NCBI RefSeq assembly: GCF_029989365.1
Contig: NZ_JAPRAQ010000011.1
Coordinates: forward strand, 1 to 64,000
DNA: 64,000 bases
Source of the DNA: Bradyrhizobium sp. Arg816
GTDB lineage: Bacteria; Pseudomonadota; Alphaproteobacteria; Rhizobiales; Xanthobacteraceae
Reading direction: 5' to 3'
How positions within the stretch are numbered: position 1 is the first letter of the stretch; every line of letters begins with the position of its first letter. Made by a program: the position numbers and the translations under genes. The notes beneath the pieces are model-generated. The model saw only the letters and a list, made by a program, of their open reading frames with translations, had not been told where the DNA came from and made no database searches. Of this stretch, positions 33,213-43,244 are shown in pieces.

Positions 33213-34187
33213 ATGGACGACGCGACCACCAGCACCGACATTCGCCTTCGCGAAGGCGCCTCGATCGCGCAGCGGCTGGTCATGTCCGGCTTCGCGGCCG
33301 CCGTGGCGCTGTGCTTCACGCCGGGCCTGTTCACGCACGACATTTTGGAAGTGATCGTCTCGGTGGCCGCGCTCTTCGTGGGAGCAGCGTTCGTCGTCGG
33401 CATCATGCTGGCGCCTGCGGTGGTGTGGATCATCACGCCGAACGAGATCCTGATCGGGCAACAGCGCCCGTTCGGAAAACTCCGGACCAGGATCGTCGCG
33501 AAAGACGACATCAGGGGACTACAGGTTCCCGGCAGCAAGCGGGCAAAAGCCCGTTTCCAGCTGGCCTTCACGTTGGCCTCGGGGGAGCGCCTGACGTCGC
33601 CGCCGATCTCGGACGTCACCCATGTACGCGACACCGTGGCGCGGATCGCCGCGCAGTTCGATGTCCCCGACGTCGAGTCACCCGTCAATCCGCTCGATGC
33701 CAGCAATCCCGAGATGCGTCTCGGCGAGCCGCTCGAGGCGTTTTCCGCGCGGGACATCAGGATCGTCGCGCTGATCGCCGTCGCCTTGTCCGCCGTTCCC
33801 TACGCCTACAAGCTCTGGCGTGGATGGCCGCCAAGCCATGTCGACATCCTGCTGCTGCCGCTCGGCGCGCTCGCCGCATTCGCGGTTTACAGATACGCCA
33901 ACCTCGTGACCGGCGCGTTCTGGATCATCCGCGAGAGCGATATCCGCGTCGAGCGCCTGTGGGGCGACGGCACGCCGCGCGCCGACCATATCGAGGGCCA
34001 CGACGTGAAGACGATCACCGTCGACCGCCGCGGCCGGTCCGAGGACGAGCACTGCATCGTCACGATCCGGTTGCGCTCGGGGCGCCGCTTTCGCAGCCCA
34101 CGAATCGGGTCGCGGATCGAGGCCCGCGCGGTGGCGACCGAAATCGTCCGGCGGCTCGGGATCGCGCCGGAGAACAACAAGATTTAG
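33213..34187 (+). CDS. Membrane protein with internal duplication of a PH-like (bPH) module
   Basis: A 324-residue protein of unknown function built from two similar halves. Each has a pair of membrane helices (22-40 and 44-73; 182-199 and 210-227) followed by a soluble beta-rich domain of about 75 residues that looks like a bacterial PH-like domain (NEILIGQQRPFGKLRT... and ESDIRVERLWGDGTPR...). The ends of both domains align (GERLTSPPISDV with GRRFRSPRIGSR, then ARIAAQF with TEIVRRL). No catalytic motif is visible. Probably a membrane-organising or envelope protein; ATG 33213 lacks an obvious ribosome-binding site. Confidence 0.75.
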   Translation: MDDATTSTDIRLREGASIAQRLVMSGFAAAVALCFTPGLFTHDILEVIVSVAALFVGAAFVVGIMLAPAVVWIITPNEILIGQQRPFGKLRTRIVAKDDIRGLQVPGSKRAKARFQLAFTLASGERLTSPPISDVTHVRDTVARIAAQFDVPDVESPVNPLDASNPEMRLGEPLEAFSARDIRIVALIAVALSAVPYAYKLWRGWPPSHVDILLLPLGALAAFAVYRYANLVTGAFWIIRESDIRVERLWGDGTPRADHIEGHDVKTITVDRRGRSEDEHCIVTIRLRSGRRFRSPRIGSRIEARAVATEIVRRLGIAPENNKI

Positions 34188-34246
34188 CTCTCCCCCCTTG
34201 CGGCGTTGCGATCGCATTTCAAGGTGAGCTGACAAAGTCGCCTGCG

Positions 34247-34385
34247 GCCATCCTTCGAGACGCCCGCCTCCGGCGGGCCCTCAGGATGAGGACGGAGTGC
34301 GTGGCGGCAATTGCGACGGGCACCGATGCGTCTTCGCCGCATCCTGAGGAGACCGCGAAAAGCGGTCGTCTCGAAGGACGAGGCG
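34247..34385. repeat. Palindromic intergenic element, family G
   Basis: Left arm CCATCCTTCGAGACGCCCGC with inner hairpin CCGCCTCCGGCGG and CCTCAGGATG; right arm CATCCTGAGGAG, hairpin GACCGCGAAAAGCGGTC and CTCGAAGGA. The arms are mutually complementary. It sits in the 427-bp gap 34188-34614 between the PH-like protein gene and the L,D-transpeptidase gene, both on +. The remaining 230 bp up to 34614 holds the transpeptidase promoter; no gene is seen. Confidence 0.85.
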
Positions 34386-34614
34386 CGAACTCAGGCCGCC
34401 GCCAAGCAAGCGGGGGAAGGAGCGCACCGGCCTTTGCGGCCGCGATCTAGGCTTTTCGCGCCATCCCCCGTTTGTGGCATTGCGAAGTGCCCGTCAAAAA
34501 ACCAAAGCATTCTCGTGACATACCAGCCGGGCGCGCCATCAACTTGCCATGAACATGCCCCTGAGATTTGATGGTTCCGAATGATTTTCGCTGTGGCAGC
34601 GGGGAGAGCTTAAA

Positions 34615-35208
34615 ATGACGGATTATCGTCGCCTGACCGGGGCGTTCATCGCGGCGCTGGGCCTGGTCCTGACCACATCATACGCCTCCGCCCAGCAGCC
34701 CGACCGCGGCGACGAGCCGGGTCTGGTCGCCGACGACGGCTACCAGCTCGAGCCCGAATGGCAGAAGCAGGTGGTCTACTTCCGCACCACCGAGACGCCG
34801 GGCACCATCATCATCTCGACCGCCGAGCGACACCTCTATCTGGTGCAGCCGGGCGGGCGCGCGATCCGCTACGGCATCGGCGTCGGCCGCGATGGTTTCC
34901 AATGGCAGGGCCTGGTGAACATCACCAACAAGAAGGAGTGGCCGGACTGGACGCCGCCGCCGGAGATGATCCAGCGCCAGCCCTATCTGCCGCGCTTCAT
35001 GGCTGGCGGCCCCGGCAATCCGCTCGGCGCCCGCGCCATGTATCTCGGCACCACCGTCTACCGCATCCATGGCACCAATCGTCCCGATACGATCGGCACC
35101 AAGGTGTCCTCGGGCTGCTTCCGTCTCGTCAACAATGACGTCGCCGATCTCTACGATCGCGTCCCTGTTGGCACCAAGGTGGTCATCCGGCAGAAGCCCG
35201 AACTCTGA
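34615..35208 (+). CDS. L,D-transpeptidase (YkuD family)
   Basis: A 197-residue periplasmic enzyme that forms 3-3 peptidoglycan cross-links or attaches proteins to the wall. A signal peptide (FIAALGLVLTTSYASAQ) is followed by the YkuD domain: GTIIISTAERHLYLVQPGG at about 63-81 and the catalytic motif with His152 (IHGTN) and nucleophile Cys168 (VSSGCFRLVNNDVADLY). Single-domain form of usual size for alphaproteobacteria, which have many copies. The start ATG 34615 follows GGGGAGAG. Confidence 0.92.
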   Translation: MTDYRRLTGAFIAALGLVLTTSYASAQQPDRGDEPGLVADDGYQLEPEWQKQVVYFRTTETPGTIIISTAERHLYLVQPGGRAIRYGIGVGRDGFQWQGLVNITNKKEWPDWTPPPEMIQRQPYLPRFMAGGPGNPLGARAMYLGTTVYRIHGTNRPDTIGTKVSSGCFRLVNNDVADLYDRVPVGTKVVIRQKPEL

Positions 35209-35260
35209 TCTTCCCCGCCTTAGCGAATAGTCCTTTTCCCGATTTTTTCGAGAGAGCAAC

Positions 35261-36301
35261 ATGATGCGCACTTTTCGAGGCGGCCTGCTGATCGGGCTCG
35301 CGGTTGCCGTGCTGGTCGGCGTCCTGGCGGTGATCTACGAGTTCTACGATACCCGCACGCTGAAGCGCACCGTGCGCCGTGGCGAGGTGCTGTGCGGCGT
35401 CAACAAGGGCCTGCCGGGCTTCTCGATCCCCGACGACAAGGGCAACTGGACCGGCTTCGACGTCGATTTCTGCCGCGCGGTGGCCTCCGCGATCTTCAAC
35501 GATCCGAACAAGGCGAAGTTCGTTCCGCTCGACGCCGGCGAACGCTTCAAGGAATTGCAGAGCCGGAAAGTGGACATCCTCTCGCGCAACTCGACCTGGA
35601 GCATGGCGCGCGAGCTCGACTACGACCTCTATTTCCCGGCGGTCGCCTATTACGACGGCGCAGGCTTTATGCTGCCGCGTTCGCGCAACAAGGAGACGTC
35701 GCTGGACCTGACCGGCAGCAAGGTCTGCGTCCAGTCCGGGACCACGACGGCGCTCAACGTCGCCGACTACTTCCGCGCCAACAACATGAAGTATGAAGAG
35801 GTGAAGTTCGACAAGCTGGACGACGTCGTGAAAGCCTACGACACCGGCAAGTGCGACACGCTCTCCGCCGATGTCTCCCAGCTCTATGCGCTCAGGCTGA
35901 ACCTCGGCAAGCCCGGCGACCACATGATCCTGCCGGACATGATCTCCAAGGAGCCGCTCGCACCCGTGGTGCGCCAGCGCGACGACGACTGGATGATGAT
36001 CGTGAAGTGGACGCTCTACGCGATGATCAACGCCGAAGAGCTCGGCGTGACCTCGGAGAACATCGACGAGGCCCTGAAGTCGAAGAAGCCGGAAGTGATG
36101 CGCCTGGTCGGCACCGAGGGCAATTACGGCGAGCAGCTCGGCCTCACCAAGGACTGGGTCGTCCGCATCATCCGCAACGTCGGCAATTACGGCGAGATGT
36201 ACGAGCGCAACATCGGCGAGAAGTCCAAGCTGAAGATCCCGCGCGGCATGAACCAGCTGTGGAATGCCGGCGGCGTGCAGTACGCACCGCCGGTGCGGTA
36301 A
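35261..36301 (+). CDS. aapJ: General L-amino acid ABC transporter binding protein, AapJ-like
   Basis: A 346-residue family 3 periplasmic amino acid-binding protein. N-terminal hydrophobic segment GLLIGLAVAVLVGVLAVIYE with no obvious cleavage site could act as a membrane anchor. Family landmarks: RGEVLCGVNKGLPGFSIPDD, VQSGTTTALNVADYF, and the C-terminal EGNYGEQLGLTKDWVVRII, all typical of AapJ/BztA. The AapQ, AapM and AapP genes are not in the window, so this is a solitary receptor that may use a transporter encoded elsewhere. It follows the transpeptidase gene by about 50 bp, perhaps in the same transcript. Confidence 0.88.
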   Translation: MMRTFRGGLLIGLAVAVLVGVLAVIYEFYDTRTLKRTVRRGEVLCGVNKGLPGFSIPDDKGNWTGFDVDFCRAVASAIFNDPNKAKFVPLDAGERFKELQSRKVDILSRNSTWSMARELDYDLYFPAVAYYDGAGFMLPRSRNKETSLDLTGSKVCVQSGTTTALNVADYFRANNMKYEEVKFDKLDDVVKAYDTGKCDTLSADVSQLYALRLNLGKPGDHMILPDMISKEPLAPVVRQRDDDWMMIVKWTLYAMINAEELGVTSENIDEALKSKKPEVMRLVGTEGNYGEQLGLTKDWVVRIIRNVGNYGEMYERNIGEKSKLKIPRGMNQLWNAGGVQYAPPVR

Positions 36302-36316
36302 GGACGGTCTAACCGC

Positions 36317-36402
36317 CGTCATTGCGAGCGAAGCGAAGCAATCCAGAATCCCTCCGCGGAAACAGTCTGGATTGCTTCGTCGCTTCGCTTCTCGCAATGA
36401 CG
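36317..36402. repeat. Palindromic intergenic element, family E
   Basis: GTCATTGCGAGCGAAGCGAA at the left and its complement ending TTCGCTTCTCGCAATGAC at the right, with inner stem CAATCCAGA/TCTGGATTG. Unlike most other families its arms are not self-complementary. It lies with the family F element between the convergent aapJ-like and acyl-CoA dehydrogenase stops. Confidence 0.88.
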
Positions 36403-36437
36403 AGATTGGGGCACGAGCTTTCTCCACCTTCTCAACT

Positions 36438-36539
36438 GTCATCGCCCGGCTTGACCGGGCGATCCAGTATTCCGAGACGTCAATCGTATGCGGACAGGCC
36501 GCGGCGTACTGGGTCGCCCGGTCAAGCCGGGCGACGACA
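36438..36539. repeat. Palindromic intergenic element, family F, copy 1
   Basis: Left arm hairpin CGCCCGGCTTGACCGGGCG, inner stem CCAGTA/TACTGG, and right arm hairpin CGCCCGGTCAAGCCGGGCG; the two arms are complementary to each other. A related copy with different stem bases but the same CCAGTA/TACTGG core is at 51102-51206. Confidence 0.88.
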
Positions 36540-36576
36540 CCGCGTGTGAGGCGCGCCCCTCGCGCCTCTCCTCAAC

Positions 36577-37716
36577 TCAATACCCCCGCGCCCTTGCCAG
36601 CTGCTCGGTGTGGTAACTCGCATCACCGAACAACTCCTCGCACACGCGTGCGCGCTTCATGAAGAAGCCGATGTCGAACTGGTCGGTCATGCCCATGCCG
36701 CCATGCATCTGCACGCCCTCCTGCACCGCGCGCGTGGCGGTGGTGCCGGCGCGGGCTTTTGCCACGGCGACGCTTGATGCGGCCTTGGCGACGTCGGCAT
36801 CCAGTGCCTGGAGCGCCTTCATCGTGGCGGCGCGGGTGATCTCGATGTCGACATAGAGCTCGGCGGCGCGGTGTTGGAGTGCCTGGAATTCGCCGATCAG
36901 CTTGCCGAACTGCTTTCTATTCTTGAGGTACTCGACGGTGCGGTTGAAGACTTCTTCGCTCAAGCCCACCATTTCGGCGGCGACCGCGCCGCGGCCGATG
37001 TCGAGCACGCCGTCGAGCAGCGCTGCGCCCTGATCGACCTCGCCGAGCACGCTATCGGCGTTGACCTCGACATTGGCAAGCTCGATCCGCGCCGCGTTGT
37101 GCGCATCGACCATGATGGTGCGCTCGATCGCAACGCCCTTGGCCTTGGGATTGACCAGGAACAGCGTCAGCCCTTCACGCTCGCCGGCGGCGCCAGCGGT
37201 ACGCGCCGCGACGATGAAGAGGTCGGCAACGTGACCGTCGATGACCAGCGCCTTGGCGCCGGAGAGCTTGAAGCCGTTGCCGGCGCGCACCGCCTGGAGG
37301 CTGGTCTGGAGCGGGCGATGCTTGGCGCCTTCGTCGATCGCGAGCGTCGCGAGCAGCGAGCCGTTGGAGATTTTCGGCAGGTGCTCCGACTTCTGCGCGG
37401 CATTGCCGCCGCGGTTCAGCGCGGAGGCTGCGACGACGCTGGTGGCGAGGAACGGCGACGGCATCAAGGTGCGGCCGATCTCCTCCATCACGACACCGGC
37501 CTCCATGAAGCCAAGACCGCTGCCGCCGAACTCTTCCGGCACCAAGAGGCCGGCAAAGCCCATCTCGGCTAAGGAATGCCACAGCTCCTTGGAGAAGCCG
37601 GTCGGGTCCTTGGCGTCGCGTAGGGATCGCAGGTGCGACACCGGCGCCTTGTCGCTGATCAGCCCGCGCGCTGAGTCGCGGAGCATCGATTGTTCTTCGG
37701 TGAGGACGAGGGCCAT
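36577..37716 (-). CDS. Acyl-CoA dehydrogenase
   Basis: A 379-residue flavoprotein of the acyl-CoA dehydrogenase family, which introduces an alpha,beta double bond in acyl-CoA. Visible: N-terminal domain LTEEQSMLRDSARGLISDKA, GFAGLLVPEEFGGSGLGFME, and C-terminal helical domain with VQEGVQMHGGMGMTDQFDIG. The base Glu normally at the C-terminal YEGT-type position is not evident, as in many alphaproteobacterial ACADs that work as heteromers. It is encoded 93 bp after another acyl-CoA dehydrogenase in the same direction; the pair may form a heterotetramer acting on a ring or sterol-like side chain (inference). Confidence 0.9.
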   Translation of the reverse strand: MALVLTEEQSMLRDSARGLISDKAPVSHLRSLRDAKDPTGFSKELWHSLAEMGFAGLLVPEEFGGSGLGFMEAGVVMEEIGRTLMPSPFLATSVVAASALNRGGNAAQKSEHLPKISNGSLLATLAIDEGAKHRPLQTSLQAVRAGNGFKLSGAKALVIDGHVADLFIVAARTAGAAGEREGLTLFLVNPKAKGVAIERTIMVDAHNAARIELANVEVNADSVLGEVDQGAALLDGVLDIGRGAVAAEMVGLSEEVFNRTVEYLKNRKQFGKLIGEFQALQHRAAELYVDIEITRAATMKALQALDADVAKAASSVAVAKARAGTTATRAVQEGVQMHGGMGMTDQFDIGFFMKRARVCEELFGDASYHTEQLARARGY

Positions 37717-37750
37717 GTGCGTGTTTCCGATTCGAAGATCTATTTTGGTT

Positions 37751-37792
37751 CGTCATTCCGGGATGCGCCGTAGGCGCAGGCCCGGAATGACG
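37751..37792. repeat. Short palindromic element, family J
   Basis: CGTCATTCCGGG and CCCGGAATGACG enclose a nested GCGCC-GTA-GGCGC hairpin; 42 bp in all. It lies in the 93-bp gap between the two acyl-CoA dehydrogenase genes and is the smallest two-arm element here. Confidence 0.88.
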
Positions 37793-37809
37793 TGCGGTTG
37801 CAGCGTGCC

Positions 37810-39009
<1,200 letters not shown>

Positions 39010-39155
39010 GGTCGTTTCCATCAATCAAAAAGACTTGTTGGGCGCGACTCTGGGCCATCGCACCGTGGAATTCAACCACTTCCGTGGCGCGCATGCCGCG
39101 CCGCATTCGGCTATAGTCGATGGCATGGCCGCTTGAAAACAAAGAGGAAACGAGA

Positions 39156-39701
39156 ATGCGCCTGAAACTTCTTTCGCCTGGCGAAATGAACGAGAGCCAG
39201 CGGCAGACCTATGACGAGTCGATTGCCGGCAAGCGCGGCAAGCCGCCGGCGCCGATGATGGCCTGGCTCAACAGCCCCGACATGGCCCGTCACGCCACGC
39301 GGCTCGGCGAGGTGCTGCGCTACGACACGATATTCCCCGCCAAGCTTTCGGAGATCGCGATCCTGGTGACGGCGCGGCACTGGACCGCGCATTACGAATG
39401 GTACGCGCATAAGCGCCTGGCGCTCCAGGGCGGCATGGACCCTGAGATCATTGACGCGATCCGCGACCGCCGCACGCCTGTCTTCGACGATCCCAAGGGC
39501 AAGATGATCTACGACGTCGCGAAGTCGCTGCATGAAGGCCATGGCGTCGAGAAGGGCCTCTACGATGCGGCCGTTGCGCTGCTCGGCGAGCGCGGCGTCG
39601 TCGAGGTGATCGGGCTGTGCGGCTATTACACAATGGTGTCGATGACGCTGAACACGTTCGAGTTCGAGCTGCCCGAAGGCGAGGTGCCGGAGCTCTCATA
39701 G
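39156..39701 (+). CDS. Carboxymuconolactone decarboxylase-family protein
   Basis: A 181-residue CMD/AhpD-fold protein. The core is LSEIAILVTARHWTAHYEWYAHKRLALQ. The CxxC of AhpD peroxidases is absent, with His/Tyr-rich positions instead, so a lyase or decarboxylase-like role is more likely than a thiol peroxidase. ATG 39156 follows AGAGGAAACGAG; the frame starts 12 codons earlier without a site. Its divergent arrangement with two acyl-CoA dehydrogenases and the nearby VOC gene suggests a catabolic locus for a ring compound, but the substrate is not evident. Confidence 0.85.
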   Translation: MRLKLLSPGEMNESQRQTYDESIAGKRGKPPAPMMAWLNSPDMARHATRLGEVLRYDTIFPAKLSEIAILVTARHWTAHYEWYAHKRLALQGGMDPEIIDAIRDRRTPVFDDPKGKMIYDVAKSLHEGHGVEKGLYDAAVALLGERGVVEVIGLCGYYTMVSMTLNTFEFELPEGEVPELS

Positions 39702-39791
39702 TTTCGTATCCGGAAACGATGGGTTTCAGGACAGGCAGGTAGCACTGCCCCGGAGCCGGCCTTATCTGGAGTTGGTCAACGGAGCAGCACC

Positions 39792-40286
39792 ATGTCGCAA
39801 AACCAAGCCGTCGCCGCCGGCACAAGGATCGGCCACGTCCACCTCAAGGTCGCCGATCTCGATCGTGCGCTCGGCTTCTATTGCGGCGTGCTTGGTTTCG
39901 AGCTGATGCAGCGGATGGGCTCGGGCGCGGCGTTCATCTCGGCCGGCGGCTATCATCACCACATCGGGCTCAACACCTGGGAAAGCAAGGGCGGCTCGCC
40001 GCCGCCGCCGGGCACAACCGGCCTCTTCCACACCGCGATCCTCTATCCGACGCGGCCCGCGCTGGCGGATGCGCTGCACCGCGTGCTCACGGCCGGCATT
40101 GCGCTCGACGGCGCCAGCGACCACGGCGTCAGCGAGGCGCTGTATCTGCGCGATCCCGACGAGAACGGCGTGGAGCTGTATTGGGACAAGCCGAAAGAGC
40201 AATGGCCGCTCGGGCCGGATGGCAAGCTTGCGATGTTCACGAAGCGGCTGGATGTCGAGGGGTTGCTGAAGCAGCGCGAGGGATAG
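39792..40286 (+). CDS. VOC-family (glyoxalase/extradiol dioxygenase-like) protein
   Basis: A 164-residue vicinal-oxygen-chelate protein. The first beta-alpha-beta module begins GHVHLKVADLDRALGFYCGVLGFEL with metal-ligand-like His in GHVHL; the second has GLFHTAILYPTRPALADAL and ends with EALYLRDPDENGVELYWDKP where Glu before LYW is the usual metal ligand. It resembles CatE-type catechol-2,3-dioxygenase family proteins, but only one VOC unit is present, so assignment to a specific reaction is unsafe. Confidence 0.85.
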   Translation: MSQNQAVAAGTRIGHVHLKVADLDRALGFYCGVLGFELMQRMGSGAAFISAGGYHHHIGLNTWESKGGSPPPPGTTGLFHTAILYPTRPALADALHRVLTAGIALDGASDHGVSEALYLRDPDENGVELYWDKPKEQWPLGPDGKLAMFTKRLDVEGLLKQREG

Positions 40287-40289
40287 TCT

Positions 40290-40381
40290 CGTAGGGTGGG
40301 CAAAGCGAAGCGTGCCCACGCATTCTCGCGATGTAGAGACAGATGGTGGGCACGGCGCTACGCGCCTTTGCCCACCCTACG
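40290..40381. repeat. Palindromic intergenic element, family C, copy 3
   Basis: CGTAGGGTGGGCAAAGCG to CCTTTGCCCACCCTACG, starting 3 bp after the VOC stop. Its right end overlaps the last coding bases of the convergent MFS gene; the TAG stop of that gene (40377-40379) is part of the repeat. Confidence 0.92.
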
Positions 40382-41615
40382 AGAGCTTCGTTTGCGGTTT
40401 CCCGCGCACCATGATCAACGCCGCGGCCGCCACCTCCAGCGCAATACACAGATAGAACGGCAACGTATAACCACCGGACCAATCGCGGAGGAATCCGACC
40501 ACGCCGGGGCCGAACGCGTAGGTCACCTGGTTGATCGCTGTATTCAGGCTGATCAGCACGCCGAACGAGGTGGAGTCGAATTCCTGCTGCACGATCAGCG
40601 ATGGCAGCGTGATGAGATTGCCGACCGAGAAGCCGAACACCGCGCAGGCCGCGATCAGCACGTAGTCGTTGTGCACATTGATGACGACGCAAAGCGCCGC
40701 GGCCTGGCTGAGGAACGACAGTGCCGAGGCAAGCCGCTGGTTGAGGCGGTCGATCACCATCGAGAACAGCACGCGGCCGATCACCGCCATGGCGGTCAGT
40801 ACCGCGACCGCCACCGCCGCGCGCTCGCGGCCGATCACGGGATCGAGGAACGAGATCAGGTGCACGATGAAGCCGACCTGCGCGAACAGCACCAGCGCAA
40901 AGGCAATCGTCACCGTGAGAAAGCCGACGTCGCGCAACGCCCATGCGCGGATCTCGGTCGACGATTGCGGCCTGGCCCTCGCCGTCGCATGCCAGCCGTG
41001 AAGATCGGGCGGCCGGCCGACGAGAAGGAGGATCACCGGCAGCAGCAGTACCAGCATGGCGCCGGCGGCGGCGTACATCGCGCTGGCAAAGCCGACATGG
41101 CCGATCAGGGTTACCAGCAGCGGCACACCGACGATGCCGCCGAAGCTGGCGCCGTTCAGCGCCAGGCTGATCGCCATGCCGCGCTTCTGGTCGAACCACA
41201 GGCTGATCGTGTTGGTGATCATGGCGAGACTCGTGCCGGCCCAGCCGAAGGCGAGCACGGCGTCGGCGAGATAGAGCTGCCAGGGCTCGCGCACCGCACC
41301 GATCGCGACCGCGGCCGCCGCCATCGCCAGCGTGCCGGCGATCAGGCAGAGCCGCGGGCCATATTTTCTGACGGCCTCGCCGACGAAGACGACGAGCAGC
41401 GCACCGAACAGATAGAAGAACGTCGTCCCCGAGGAGATCAGCGAGGCCGGCCAACCCCGCGCGCGCTGGAGCTCGGCGACATAGACGCTCTGGCCGTAGA
41501 AACCGAGCCCCCAGCCGAAGGTCGCGAGCAGGAAGCAGACCGCGACGATGCGCCAACCTTCGTAGCGAAGCGAGGATTCGTCGATGGGCGCGTCGTGCCG
41601 GGGATTGTCGAGCAT
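40377..41615 (-). CDS. MFS transporter, oxalate/formate antiporter-like
   Basis: A 412-residue permease of the major facilitator superfamily with 12 predicted helices. The N-terminal helix contains ATFGWGLGFYGQSVYVAELQ, and the motif-A-like loop FVGEAVRKYGPRLCLI follows helix 2. The overall pattern is that of the monocarboxylate/oxalate-formate antiporter group. ATG 41613-41615 with AAGGAAAAG upstream is chosen. The stop codon is supplied by the family C palindromic element, so the C-terminus (GKPQTKLS) has been set or trimmed by repeat insertion. Substrate unknown; a carboxylate is likely. Confidence 0.85.
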   Translation of the reverse strand: MLDNPRHDAPIDESSLRYEGWRIVAVCFLLATFGWGLGFYGQSVYVAELQRARGWPASLISSGTTFFYLFGALLVVFVGEAVRKYGPRLCLIAGTLAMAAAAVAIGAVREPWQLYLADAVLAFGWAGTSLAMITNTISLWFDQKRGMAISLALNGASFGGIVGVPLLVTLIGHVGFASAMYAAAGAMLVLLLPVILLLVGRPPDLHGWHATARARPQSSTEIRAWALRDVGFLTVTIAFALVLFAQVGFIVHLISFLDPVIGRERAAVAVAVLTAMAVIGRVLFSMVIDRLNQRLASALSFLSQAAALCVVINVHNDYVLIAACAVFGFSVGNLITLPSLIVQQEFDSTSFGVLISLNTAINQVTYAFGPGVVGFLRDWSGGYTLPFYLCIALEVAAAALIMVRGKPQTKLS

Positions 41616-41751
41616 TGGCGCTTTTCCTTCGCTGTCCCCGCGTCGGGACAGCTTCTCCATGACGAGCATCATGTAACGATGCGGGACCAGAAAATCACTT
41701 CGACAGCGATCGAAGTATCAACGCTGCTGACAGCCTCCCGCCAACCTATTG

Positions 41752-41797
41752 AGCATGATCTTTCCGCAAAAACCGCTCCGCACTTTTCCGGATCATG
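41752..41797. repeat. GCATGATC-type palindromic repeat
   Basis: GCATGATC at the left and GATCATGC at the right flank an imperfectly complementary core containing TTTCCGCAAAAACC and CACTTTTCCG. It lies in the 184-bp gap between two tandem MFS genes. Similar GAGCATGATC elements are common in rhizobial genomes in my recollection; the copy here is single in the window. Confidence 0.6.
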
Positions 41798-41799
41798 CG

Positions 41800-43053
41800 T
41801 CAGATCGCATCCGGGAACTCGCCCATCGCCGCGTCCAGCCGCGCCTTGCGGCGGCGGGCCCAGGACGCCAGCGAGAGCACGGCGAGGCCGAGCACCACCG
41901 GCGGAAACACCACCATGTTCACCGCCGACCAGCCGTAATTCGCCAGCAGCTGGCCGGAGGAGAACGAGCCGATCGCCATCATGCCGAACACCAGGAAATC
42001 GTTGAAGGCCTGCACCTTGTTGCGCTCCTGCGGACGGTGCGTCTCCAGCACCAGCGCGGAGGCGCCGATGAAGGAGAAATTCCAGCCGACACCGAGCACG
42101 ATCAGCGTGGCCCAGAAGTGCATCGCGGTGAGGCCGGAGAGACCGATGCCGGCGGCCACCGCCTCCAGCAGCAGGCCGGCGGCGACGATCTTGGGCGCGC
42201 CGAAGCGGGAGATCAGCGCGCCCGTGAAGAAGCTCGGGCCGTACATGGCGACGATGTGCCATTGAATGCCGAAATTGGAATCGCTGACACTGAGGCCGCA
42301 CATCTTCATGGCGAGCGGCGCCGAGGTCATCACCAAATTCATCATGGGATAGGAGATGACGCCGCACAGCGCGGCCGCGATGAAGCGCGGCTGGGTCACG
42401 ATGTCGAGCAGCGGCCGGCCACCGTGCAGATCTGCCGGTGCCGGCTTCGGCATGTCGACGCCGGCGACGATGCCCATCGCGACCAGCGCCACCGCGGCCT
42501 GCACCAGGAAGCTGAAGGCGAACAGATAGGGCGACCAGACGTCCATGGTCCATTGCACGAGCTGCGGACCGAGCACGCCGGCGAACACGCCGCCGGCCAT
42601 CACCCAGGACACCGCCTTGGGCCGGTAGGCGGCGCTCGCACCATCAGCCGCGGCAAAGCGATAGGATTGCGCCACCGCGCCGTAGAGGCCGCCGAGGAAG
42701 GTCGCGACGCAGAACAGTGCGAACGAGGCATGCAGGATCGCAAACGAGCCGAGCACGCCGGTGAGCGTGCCCAGACCCGTGCCAACGATAAAGGCCGCGC
42801 GGCGGCCGAAGCGGCGCGAGATCGCACCGGTCGGCAGCGTGCCGGCGGCGAGCCCCAGCACATACATCGAGATCGGCACGGTCGCGAACGACATGTCGGG
42901 CGCAAGCGTCGCGCCGACGATGGAGCCGGTGGCGAAGATCACCGCCGAGTTGGCGCCGGTCAGCGCTTGCGCCGCGGCAAGGCGCACCACATTGGCACGC
43001 ACGCGGGCGTCGGCAGCGATTTCGTGGGCTGAAGTCACGTCTAACATCGGCAT
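41800..43053 (-). CDS. MFS transporter
   Basis: A 417-residue, 12-helix major facilitator protein. Motif A between helices 2 and 3 reads GAISRRFGRRAAFIVG and a related loop follows in the second half (ALISRFGAPKIVA). The start MPMLDVTSAHEIAADARVRA gives a short cytoplasmic N-terminus; 43053 is chosen over an ATG two codons downstream. The gene is in the same direction as the following MFS gene (184 bp apart) and divergent from the S9 peptidase gene. Substrate cannot be predicted. Confidence 0.85.
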   Translation of the reverse strand: MPMLDVTSAHEIAADARVRANVVRLAAAQALTGANSAVIFATGSIVGATLAPDMSFATVPISMYVLGLAAGTLPTGAISRRFGRRAAFIVGTGLGTLTGVLGSFAILHASFALFCVATFLGGLYGAVAQSYRFAAADGASAAYRPKAVSWVMAGGVFAGVLGPQLVQWTMDVWSPYLFAFSFLVQAAVALVAMGIVAGVDMPKPAPADLHGGRPLLDIVTQPRFIAAALCGVISYPMMNLVMTSAPLAMKMCGLSVSDSNFGIQWHIVAMYGPSFFTGALISRFGAPKIVAAGLLLEAVAAGIGLSGLTAMHFWATLIVLGVGWNFSFIGASALVLETHRPQERNKVQAFNDFLVFGMMAIGSFSSGQLLANYGWSAVNMVVFPPVVLGLAVLSLASWARRRKARLDAAMGEFPDAI

Positions 43054-43244
43054 TTCCGCCCGAAGGGGCTCACAAGGGCCTTGTTGATTCCCGGCACTAT
43101 GGAGGGGCGCGGGAGGGCGGGCAACCGGCGCAAACGGGCGCAGGCCATGCCTCTGACGCAATCGGGCGGATGATATCGGCCCGCGCGCTTGACGGCTTGC
43201 GCTCGATCAAATCCTATCCGCCGCGATCCTTGGGAGTTTCGTTC

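Noticed and set aside
40296..42005. Forward frame of 569 codons across an MFS gene
   Set aside because: Begins inside a palindromic repeat and runs antisense to a 12-helix transporter; composition is highly charged and repetitive.
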